NCBI RefSeq assembly: GCF_040784935.1
Contig: NZ_CP160680.1
Span: 4,879,802-4,943,801 of the forward strand
Direction of reading: 5' to 3'
Origin: Lewinella sp. LCG006
GTDB lineage: Bacteria; Bacteroidota; Bacteroidia; Chitinophagales; Saprospiraceae
Length of the DNA: 64,000 bases
Part shown: positions 1 to 7,717 of the stretch, piece by piece
Numbering within the stretch: position 1 is the first letter of the stretch
Layout of the letters: the number at the start of each line of letters is the position of its first letter
The notes under the pieces: model-generated
Seen by the model: only the letters and a program-made list of their open reading frames with translations
Databases searched by the model: none
What the model was told of the DNA's origin: nothing
Translations under genes and position numbers: made by a program

Positions 1-963
1 CTTGATGAAGGCTATGCCTTATTGGACCCTGAACAGTTAACGGTTGAAATGCCTTCTTCCACTCTTTTTATCCGGTGGGAATATTATGATGATAAGGAGA
101 ATTGGCAATCCCTTCCTGACACCCAGGCTACGCTGGCTTTTCGTCAAAATCAACTACGTTTTTCTTTTCATCAACCTGTTTATGATGAACCTGGGCTGTA
201 CCGTTACCAACTAAAAGGTTTTGATACCGGCTGGTCGGAATGGTCGACACGATATGAGAAAGAGTATACCAATTTACCTGCCGGGAAATACGAATTTATG
301 GTGACCTCGCAATTTAGCGGAGTAAGTAGATCGATAGCGTTTGAAATCAATCCTCCCTGGTATTTGTCAGGGTGGAGTTTTGTTTTATATACTATCCTGG
401 CCTTGCTTATTTGGTGGGGATTGTACCGTTTGCACAATTGGCGACTGCATCGGCAAGCACTGGCATTGGAGTTAAAGCGCAAACGTGAATTACAACACGA
501 ACGCATCCAGTTACGCAACGAACAACTCCAGGCGGACATCATCGGCAAAAGTAAAGCACTTGCCAATAGTACATTCAACCTTGTTCGTAAAAATGAAATT
601 TTACTCACCCTCAAGCAAGAACTCCGAACAGCTGCCCAACGAAGCCTTTCTGAGCGCGACTACTACAAACTAAAAGACCTGATCGACAAACACCTGAGTG
701 GTGAACAAGATTGGGAAATGTTCGAGTCGAACTTTAATCAGGTGCACGATGATTTTTTCAAAAGGCTCAAAAAAGCATATCCTGATCTCACCCCCGGTGA
801 TTTGAAGCTGGCAGCCTATTTACGGATGAACTTATCTTCAAAAGAAATCGCACCCTTACTGCATATCTCCATCCGGGGAGTGGAAAACAAGCGCTACCGC
901 CTCCGCAAAAAAACCAATCTGGACGCGAACGATAGCTTGACCGACTTCTTTATGAATTATTAG
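1..963 (+). CDS. C-terminal part of a Y_Y_Y-domain sensor/HTH transcription regulator (truncated by window edge)
   Basis: The reading frame is open from base 1, so the gene starts outside the window. Visible parts in order are a beta-rich Y_Y_Y (triple tyrosine) module with the typical YRYQLKGFDTGWSEW-type stretch, one membrane segment (WYLSGWSFVLYTILALLIWW), a basic coiled coil, and a C-terminal LuxR-like helix-turn-helix (LKLAAYLRMNLSSKEIAPLL followed by IRGVENKRYRLRKK). Proteins of this layout usually carry N-terminal beta-propeller repeats in the periplasm and regulate adjacent glycan-use genes. Here it directly precedes a glucanase/Sus locus on the same strand, so it is probably the local regulator. 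That role is inferred; the sensor part is not in the window. Confidence 0.8.
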   Translation, partial: LDEGYALLDPEQLTVEMPSSTLFIRWEYYDDKENWQSLPDTQATLAFRQNQLRFSFHQPVYDEPGLYRYQLKGFDTGWSEWSTRYEKEYTNLPAGKYEFMVTSQFSGVSRSIAFEINPPWYLSGWSFVLYTILALLIWWGLYRLHNWRLHRQALALELKRKRELQHERIQLRNEQLQADIIGKSKALANSTFNLVRKNEILLTLKQELRTAAQRSLSERDYYKLKDLIDKHLSGEQDWEMFESNFNQVHDDFFKRLKKAYPDLTPGDLKLAAYLRMNLSSKEIAPLLHISIRGVENKRYRLRKKTNLDANDSLTDFFMNY

Positions 964-1225
964 AGATGATGAGGTGCAAGGTGTAGTGGGGAAATTGTTT
1001 TTTTGCACCAGTATATTGGCTTTTATTGGTTTTAATTATCTGTTTATCAGTTAGCTGTGTCCACTGAGATCCTGTCTCCAAAAATCCCCGTCTTTTTACA
1101 AAAATCATCAATGGCGTAGTCGTGGTGAGGTGTTTTTCTTGCTTTTGGCAAGTCTTGATCGTAATATTATGCTTGATAATAGCGAATTAGCTATTAAATA
1201 TTTGGTTGTAATATTATTTGACAAA

Positions 1226-3136
1226 ATGATCAAACTGTTTACTCTTTTTCTGTTGTTTCGGCTTCCATCCTTGCTCCGCATGGCTGTTTTTGCGCTTTTG
1301 TTGTGTTGTAGTAGCATTTTTTTGGCTGCGCAGCCCGATACGCCAACAGGATTGACGGTACAAGCTTATGACCACCATTGTGAACTCCAATGGGATGCCA
1401 GTGCCGAACCTGGTTTACAAGGGTACCGTATCTATGCGCAACACGAAGGAGAGGCCACTTATAGCTTTATTGGTTTCGTGAATAACGTAAAAACCAGTTT
1501 TATCGATTTTGTCGGCGATTGGAACAAAACAACGGCATACTATCTGACCGCCGTTGACCTGGCCGCCCAAGAAAGTACCCCTTCGGATACGCTTACGGCA
1601 ACCACTTTCGAGATGACAGATGAGCAGTTGCTGGATATGGTTCAGGCTTATACGTTTCGCTATTTCTGGGATTTCGCCCATCCTGTTTCTGGACTGGCAA
1701 GAGAACGGAACACCACGAGTACGGTCACTTCCGGGGGAAGCGGCTTTGGTGTGATGGCTATCATTGTAGGAGCAGAACGTGGATTTGTAACCTATGAAGA
1801 AGCATTGGTGCGGATCAATAAGATCGTTAACTTTTTGCACGATGATGCTGCTCGCTTTAAGGGAGCTTTCTCCCATTGGCTAAACGGCGCAACCGGGCAG
1901 GTTATCCCCTTCAGTCCACAAGACAATGGCGGGGATTTGGTGGAGACAGCCTTCCTCGTACAAGGATTACTCACCGCACGGGAGTACTTCAGCGGTAATA
2001 CCGACATGGAGATCTCCGTAAGAGAAAAAATAACCAATATATGGGAAACAGTCGACTGGAATTGGTATCGCAAACTAGTCAGCAACGTCTTGTATTGGCA
2101 TTGGTCGCCGGATAATAATTTCAACATCAATCTTCCCTTGCGGGGATTCAATGAAACCCACATTGTTTACCTGCTGGCCATCGCTTCGCCTGTAGAGGCA
2201 TTCAATATTCCTGCTTCACTCTACCATACCGGCTGGGCCGGGGGCGATTATACCAGTAACAGCAGTTACTATAATTACCCGCTGGAAGTAGGAGGTTTTC
2301 GGGGTGGGCCGCTGTTTTTTAGCCACTACAGCTATTTGGGTTTTGATCCACGCGGCATCGCTGATCAATACACCAATTACTTCAATCGAAATACTTATCA
2401 CACGCTGATCAACCGGGCACACTGTATCGCTAATCCTTTTGGGCACGTGGGATATGGCGAGAACAGTTGGGGCTTGACTGCAAGCGATAGCCCCAATGGC
2501 TACCTGGCGCATGAGCCCGCCAATAGCACCACCGATAACGGCACGCTGACTCCTACCGCTGCGCTGAGTTCTATGCCCTACACACCTGCTTTGAGTATTA
2601 GTGTGATGAAGCATTTCTATCGAGAATACGGCGACCGGCTCTGGGGCGAATATGGCTTTTACGATGCCTTTAACCCAGGAGCCAATTGGTTTGCCAACAG
2701 TTATCTGGCCATTGACCAGGGACCGATTATTTGTATGATTGAAAATTATCGCACAGGCTTGCTTTGGGATTTGTTTATGCAGAACCCGGAAATACAACCT
2801 GCGCTTGATGCGATTGGGTTCACCCCCGATACTTCCGTCGTAAACAGCGTGAAAAAGGTAACAGATTTCCTGGCTAGCGAAGTTACGCTTTCCCCAAATC
2901 CCGCAAGTAGCCAGGTGACCATGGTCTTTAGCCTTAAAAACACAACTGATCTAACGATTCTTTTACGGAATACCAATGGTCAACAAGTAGCTGTGTTGCA
3001 AAAGCCTACCACGCTTGCTGCTGGAGAACAAAGATTGACTTATCAACTCCCTTCCTTACCAGAGGGGCTCTATTTTATTCAAATGATATCGGAATCAGAA
3101 CAGCATTGGTCTCCATTAGTGCTACTGGGTTCCTAA
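1226..3136 (+). CDS. Secreted GH144-type glucanase (glycoamylase-like domain) with Fn3-like N-terminus and T9SS type A sorting domain
   Basis: About 636 residues. A hydrophobic N-terminus ending in FLAAQ is followed by a fibronectin III-like module (PTGLTVQAYDHHCELQWDAS), then a glycoamylase-like alpha/alpha barrel (about residues 130-550; RYFWDFAHP, WGLTASDSPNG, AIDQGPI, ENYRTGLLWDLF) and a C-terminal T9SS type A domain (LSPNPASSQVTMVFSL, LPEGLYFIQM). The family includes endo-beta-1,2-glucanases (GH144). D237, E240 and E310 have the same spacing as the acidic residues proposed as catalytic in the Chitinophaga enzyme (D139, E142, E211, from memory). The start is set at the ATG before MIKLFTLF; ATG 1280 is an alternative, and the longer frame from 1130 lacks a sensible signal peptide. 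It is the first gene after the regulator. The beta-1,2-glucan substrate is inferred from the family. Confidence 0.82.
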   Translation: MIKLFTLFLLFRLPSLLRMAVFALLLCCSSIFLAAQPDTPTGLTVQAYDHHCELQWDASAEPGLQGYRIYAQHEGEATYSFIGFVNNVKTSFIDFVGDWNKTTAYYLTAVDLAAQESTPSDTLTATTFEMTDEQLLDMVQAYTFRYFWDFAHPVSGLARERNTTSTVTSGGSGFGVMAIIVGAERGFVTYEEALVRINKIVNFLHDDAARFKGAFSHWLNGATGQVIPFSPQDNGGDLVETAFLVQGLLTAREYFSGNTDMEISVREKITNIWETVDWNWYRKLVSNVLYWHWSPDNNFNINLPLRGFNETHIVYLLAIASPVEAFNIPASLYHTGWAGGDYTSNSSYYNYPLEVGGFRGGPLFFSHYSYLGFDPRGIADQYTNYFNRNTYHTLINRAHCIANPFGHVGYGENSWGLTASDSPNGYLAHEPANSTTDNGTLTPTAALSSMPYTPALSISVMKHFYREYGDRLWGEYGFYDAFNPGANWFANSYLAIDQGPIICMIENYRTGLLWDLFMQNPEIQPALDAIGFTPDTSVVNSVKKVTDFLASEVTLSPNPASSQVTMVFSLKNTTDLTILLRNTNGQQVAVLQKPTTLAAGEQRLTYQLPSLPEGLYFIQMISESEQHWSPLVLLGS

Positions 3137-3169
3137 TATCAATCACATTCAACCATTAAAAAAGCTTAA

Positions 3170-5872
3170 ATGTTAAAAATTCTACTTACCCCAATCCTCT
3201 TACTGCTGCTGACCTTCAGCTTGTCGGCACAAGTAATTTACGAAGACTTCGAGGGCGGTGGCCAGGGGATAACCTGGACGGCCTTTGACGGTACTTATGA
3301 TGGTGTGGTTGCCAACCCTGCTATGGCTGGTATTAACACTAGTGCTAATGTGGGTTCCTATACCAAGAGCAATATGCATGCTTACAGCCTTTTCCTTGGG
3401 GAATTGGCTACACCAATGGATCTTTCTGTGAACAATCATTTCAAGATTCAATTGTATGCCGGTGCTGCTACCCAGGTACTGATGAAACTGGAAGGTGTAG
3501 GCGAAGCCATTGAAGTCACAAAAAATATTGCCATTACCAACCGTTGGATCGAATATGATTTTGATTTCAGTGGAGCGGCTGGTTTTACGACGATCACCAA
3601 GATTATTTTCTTCTTTGATCCAGGGGTAGAGGCCAGCGGTGATACCTACCTATTCGACAACATAGTGGCTACACCCGCAAACAGTTGCGCCGGAACAATT
3701 CCAGACCCTCTGATCATTGACGATTTTGAGTGCCAACGCAACGCTACTTATGCGATCCCTGGCTACGATGATATTGAAGCCATTGCTAATCCCGATGCCA
3801 GCGGCATTAACACCAGTGCAGGTGTAGGCCAGTATACGGACCGCGATGGTGAGTACCACGCGATGGTGATTGACTACAATAGTGCTTTAGATTTGTCGGT
3901 CAACAACCAGATTTGTATGAAAGTTTGGGCACCTGTAACGGGTAACCTATTGTTTAAGCTCGAAGGCGGGCTCTCTGCTCCTGTAGAGCAGGGCGTACAA
4001 ATTACACAAACCAATACTTGGGTAGAAGTGTGTGCCGACTTTAGTTCACAGGCTACGGCGAACCACAAGAAATTGGTATTCTTTTTCAATGCTGGTGTCA
4101 ATGGTGATGGAGACATCTATTACATCGATGATATCACCCGTATCCCTGCTCCAGCCGCAGAACCCCTAGAAGATTTTGAAGGTGGTGCTGCTTTAGGCTG
4201 GATGCCACTGAACGGTGATACCGATTTGCACGGTACGTTTAATGGCGCAATCAATAATCCCGACCCTGCCAATGGTAACACCACCCCAACGGTGGGTAGT
4301 TACACCAGAGGTCCATCTAACTTTAGCACCTTAACCGCGTTTCTGCCAGAAGGCATCGACCTGTCGGGTAATCCACAGATCAACATGCAGGTATGGGCAC
4401 CAGCAGGAGCTACCACCGTAACTATGCAACTCCAAAGCCCAACCGAAGGGGCCGTGAGTGTTTCTCAGAACTTAGCTGCTACCGAGAGCTGGGAGTCGTT
4501 AAACTTCACCTTTGAAGATTATGCTGATGTTACTGACTTTGAACGCATCAACCTCTTGTTCGATCCAGGAACCACGACCACGGGTACTTACTATTTCGAT
4601 AACCTCGGTCAGGGCGAAAGCACCGTTGATCCTTGTGAAGGAGTAGAGCCTCTTACAGGTATCCTCGACAATTTTGAATGTCAGCGCAATGCCACTTATT
4701 CTGTAGGCATTGATCGCCTTACCGTGATCGATAATCCAGATTTAACGCCCGCTAACCCGAGTGCCAGAGTAGGAGAGTACCTTGATCCCAACGACGAATG
4801 GTCAGCGCTGGTGATTGACAACGTAGATCCTTTTGACCTAACGGACTACAACCAGTTTTCGGTGATGGTTTGGTCTCCTGCTGCGGTACCAATGTTGGTT
4901 AAACTGGAGGGTGGCCCTAATCCTGCTACCGAAGTATTCGTAGACATTACAGAAACCAATGCATGGGTACGTTACCAGGTGGACTTTAGTGCGGCTGCCG
5001 ATATGGGATACACTCGCCTGGCTATTTTTATGAATGCAGGCCAAAACCCTGGTAGTGAAGTTGCTTACTATCTCGACAATATCGAGTTACGCCACGCACC
5101 TCTTCGTGATTGTGTGAGTAACTTCGAAACACCTGAAACCAGCTTAATCGGTTGGCGTTATTTTGCCAATGGAGCATTGGAGGGCAACCCATTTATCGTA
5201 CAGGCCAACCCTGCACCTGATGCAGTGAATGGTAGTGCGATGGTAGGTACCTTCGAAGAAGCCAATGACGGCCTAGAATTTGCTGGTATGTTTGCCGATC
5301 CGATTGGGCCAATCGCTTTGCCCAATGATAATAAAACCATGACCATGAAGGTATGGATGCCCGTAGCAGGGATCGTGACCATGAAATTGGAAGGCGGTAT
5401 CGATGGTGCGCCCAATTCTCCTGATAACAATGTAGACTATACCACGCCTAATCAATGGCAGGAGCTGACCTGGGATTTCAGTGGGCTTCCTGATGATGCT
5501 CTTTATGCAAGGGTTACTTTAATACCCAACTTTGGCGTGATTCCTACGGAAAACCTTACGCATTACTTCGATGATATTTCAGTAGCTGGTGAAAGCTGTG
5601 GCACTGTGGGGGTCTTCAACCCTGTACAAGTGGCTCAATTACGCGTTATGCCCAACCCGGCACAAGATGTTCTTCGTGTTGAAAATGCGGAAGAAGCTAC
5701 GCTGTTCCGGATCGTCAACGTATTGGGACAACCCATGAGAACGTTACAATTGGCGAGCAGCGCACAAGTTACAGAGTTAGACCTCATCGGCTTGTCTCCA
5801 GGGGTATACCTCCTCACTGCTTACAATCAAAGCGGTCAGCTGGTGGCTAATGCCAAGTTTGTAAAACAATAA
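3170..5872 (+). CDS. Secreted five-repeat beta-sandwich protein with T9SS type A sorting domain, probable glycan-binding
   Basis: 900 residues: signal peptide (LLLLLTFSLSAQ), five related modules of about 150-160 residues, then a T9SS type A C-terminal domain (MRVMNPAQ-like start, LSPGVYLLTAYN). Each module opens with an EDFEGG or DDFECQRNATY motif, holds a VGxY turn, a MKLEGG strand and a TNxWVE stretch, and closes with YFDNI/YYIDDI/YYLDNI. Modules 2 and 4 share DDFECQRNATY, which suggests a duplication of a module pair. The pattern resembles jelly-roll carbohydrate-binding modules, but I do not recognise a named family. It lies 33 bp after the GH144 gene and before a second GH144-type gene, so capture of the same glycan at the cell surface is the likely role. 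Confidence 0.75.
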   Translation: MLKILLTPILLLLLTFSLSAQVIYEDFEGGGQGITWTAFDGTYDGVVANPAMAGINTSANVGSYTKSNMHAYSLFLGELATPMDLSVNNHFKIQLYAGAATQVLMKLEGVGEAIEVTKNIAITNRWIEYDFDFSGAAGFTTITKIIFFFDPGVEASGDTYLFDNIVATPANSCAGTIPDPLIIDDFECQRNATYAIPGYDDIEAIANPDASGINTSAGVGQYTDRDGEYHAMVIDYNSALDLSVNNQICMKVWAPVTGNLLFKLEGGLSAPVEQGVQITQTNTWVEVCADFSSQATANHKKLVFFFNAGVNGDGDIYYIDDITRIPAPAAEPLEDFEGGAALGWMPLNGDTDLHGTFNGAINNPDPANGNTTPTVGSYTRGPSNFSTLTAFLPEGIDLSGNPQINMQVWAPAGATTVTMQLQSPTEGAVSVSQNLAATESWESLNFTFEDYADVTDFERINLLFDPGTTTTGTYYFDNLGQGESTVDPCEGVEPLTGILDNFECQRNATYSVGIDRLTVIDNPDLTPANPSARVGEYLDPNDEWSALVIDNVDPFDLTDYNQFSVMVWSPAAVPMLVKLEGGPNPATEVFVDITETNAWVRYQVDFSAAADMGYTRLAIFMNAGQNPGSEVAYYLDNIELRHAPLRDCVSNFETPETSLIGWRYFANGALEGNPFIVQANPAPDAVNGSAMVGTFEEANDGLEFAGMFADPIGPIALPNDNKTMTMKVWMPVAGIVTMKLEGGIDGAPNSPDNNVDYTTPNQWQELTWDFSGLPDDALYARVTLIPNFGVIPTENLTHYFDDISVAGESCGTVGVFNPVQVAQLRVMPNPAQDVLRVENAEEATLFRIVNVLGQPMRTLQLASSAQVTELDLIGLSPGVYLLTAYNQSGQLVANAKFVKQ

Positions 5873-6139
5873 GCTTTGGGTATTAGGTACTTAGTACTAG
5901 GTACTTGGTATCCAATCTGGTGATAAGATGACGTGACGATTTTAGTCGCGTTAAAAAACACCAGAAAATGGATGGGCCACGGATCCAACGGATCTGACGG
6001 ATTTACACGGCTTTTAAATCTGTGTAAATCTGTTTTATCCGTTAGATCCGTGTTCTATCAAGTTTTAAAGGAGCTTCTTGTCCTTTGGAAAGCTGGGCTC
6101 TAACCTACCCTCCACAACCTTCCCGAAATTCATTCAGCT
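5873..6139. other. Intergenic region with tandem TAGGTACT-like words and a 75-bp palindrome
   Basis: The 267 bp between two PUL genes hold no ORF of note. Bases 5884-5911 repeat a GGTACTTAGTACTAGGTACT-like word; the same word appears at about 29968. A long palindrome lies at 5978-6052 (separate entry). Confidence 0.5.
5978..6052. repeat. 75-bp imperfect palindrome (33-bp arms, 9-nt loop)
   Basis: The left arm 5978-6010 (begins CACGGATCCAACGGAT) and the reverse complement of 6020-6052 (begins CACGGATCTAACGGAT) agree at about 27 of 33 positions around a short AT-rich loop. I know similar CACGGATCTAACGGAT sequences as scattered palindromes in unrelated environmental genomes. It could fold in RNA and shape expression of the genes on either side, but no U-run marks it as a terminator. 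Confidence 0.7.
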
Positions 6140-7564
6140 ATGAAGCGGTATTGCTCTGCTATTTTATTATTTGTTTTTGCAGGACTTTTCAGCTGCAATG
6201 GAGTCGTCCGTCCTGATGTATCGGGGATAGCTGCCACTGTAGTTGAGCAGCCGGTGCCCTTCAGTATGGACGAGTTGCAACAGCGAACCTTTGGCTACTT
6301 TTGGGAATTGGCACTTCCAGGTAATTACCAGATTCCTGACCGCTGGCCCACCAAAAGGTTTAGCAGTATAGCCGCTACTGGTTTTGGCTTGTCAGCCTAT
6401 CAGGTAGGGGTGGAAAGAGGGTATATTACTCGATCAGATGCCGCAGAACGAACCTTAGCAACCCTGCGTGTTTTGTGGGAGCTACCACAAGGCGCATCCA
6501 AAAGTGGTGTGAGTGGCTACAAAGGGTTTTTCTATCACTTTCTCACCAATGACCAGGCCTTGCGTTACAAGACAGTTGAATTGTCGACGATTGATACGGG
6601 TTTACTCATGGCGGGTGTGCTTTCTGCACAAATGTATTTTCAGGAAGACAATACCACCGAAAACGAAATAAGGAGGCTGGCAGACTTGCTCTATCGGCGG
6701 GTAGAATGGGATTGGATGCTTGATAAAGAAGGCCGAATCAGCATGGGCTGGCACCCGGAAAAGGGTTTTCTGGAAAGCAATTGGCACGGCTATAACGAAG
6801 CCATGATCCTGATCATTTTAGCCATGGCTTCCCCTACTCATCCTATTCCATCTAACAGCTGGGAATTGTGGTGCGAAACGTATGAATGGGCTACTTTTCA
6901 AGGGCAAACGCACCTGAATTTTGACCCGCTTTTCGGCCATCAGTACAGTCAAATGTATATAGACTTCAAGGGGATTCAGGACGATTTTATGCGTCGGCAG
7001 GAGAGTGATTATTTTATTAATAGTCGGAAGGCGACGCTTGCTAATCAAGCGTACTGTATAGAAAACCCTATGGATTTCGTAGGCTATGGAATCACTCAAT
7101 GGGGCTTGACGGCTTGCGACGGACCAGCAAGCGTAGATACTGTTTGGCAAGGTAAACCTCTCACCTTTTTTACTTATCGTGCACGTGGAGCAGCTAGCCA
7201 ACAGATCATTGATGATGGCACAATAGCACCCACCGCTGCCGGAGGTTCTGTCCCTTTTGCACCCGAAGAATGCTTAGCCGCTTTGGAGCAGATGTGGACG
7301 AACTACTATGATGATTTAATAGGGCAGTACGGCTTTAAGGATGCTTTTAACCTTACTTACACCTCTTCTACCCATCCAAAGGGGTGGTTTGATATAGACT
7401 ATCTGGGGATTGACCAGGGCCCCATATTACTACAAATCGAAAACCATCGAAGTGGGCTTTTGTGGGAAACCATGAAACAGAGCCCCTACATACGAACAGG
7501 CTTACTGCGTGCTGGATTCAGCGGCGGTTGGCTCGACGCAGAAGATAACAGGAATAGCCACTAA
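6140..7564 (+). CDS. GH144-type glycoamylase-like lipoprotein
   Basis: 474 residues. The N-terminus MKRYCSAILLFVFAGLFSCN has a lipobox with Cys 19, so it is probably a lipoprotein facing the periplasm or cell surface. The rest is a glycoamylase-like barrel: RTFGYFWELA, GFGLSAYQVGVERGYI, GYNEAMILIILAMASP, WGLTACDGP, GIDQGPILLQIENHRSGLLWE. It is a paralogue of the gene at 1226 but lacks the Fn3 and T9SS parts. At the DxxE site of the first protein it has LSTID, with serine where the first has Asp 237 and Asp 152 where the first has Glu 240; Glu 220 is kept. This may mean a different cleavage mode. Role in the same glucan pathway is inferred from position. Confidence 0.82.
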   Translation: MKRYCSAILLFVFAGLFSCNGVVRPDVSGIAATVVEQPVPFSMDELQQRTFGYFWELALPGNYQIPDRWPTKRFSSIAATGFGLSAYQVGVERGYITRSDAAERTLATLRVLWELPQGASKSGVSGYKGFFYHFLTNDQALRYKTVELSTIDTGLLMAGVLSAQMYFQEDNTTENEIRRLADLLYRRVEWDWMLDKEGRISMGWHPEKGFLESNWHGYNEAMILIILAMASPTHPIPSNSWELWCETYEWATFQGQTHLNFDPLFGHQYSQMYIDFKGIQDDFMRRQESDYFINSRKATLANQAYCIENPMDFVGYGITQWGLTACDGPASVDTVWQGKPLTFFTYRARGAASQQIIDDGTIAPTAAGGSVPFAPEECLAALEQMWTNYYDDLIGQYGFKDAFNLTYTSSTHPKGWFDIDYLGIDQGPILLQIENHRSGLLWETMKQSPYIRTGLLRAGFSGGWLDAEDNRNSH

Positions 7565-7576
7565 AGCTCCAACTTG

Positions 7577-7609
7577 CCTGCCTGTAAGGACAGCTTGCTG
7601 GCAGGCAGG
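7577..7609. repeat. CCTGCCTG/CAGGCAGG hyphenated palindrome
   Basis: Arms CCTGCCTG (7577-7584) and CAGGCAGG (7602-7609) lie just after the stop of the GH144-type lipoprotein gene. Related palindromes occur at 19757-19791 and 38559-38590. It may act as a 3' RNA hairpin. Confidence 0.55.
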
Positions 7610-7717
7610 TTTGTGTCTTCGTTGCTAAAAAAATAAAGGAGTACCTGTAGGGCTTTTTTCTCCAAAGTGAGAACCACTGGTTAGAAAACCAGATCCTAAA
7701 AATGCAAAAAATACAAC

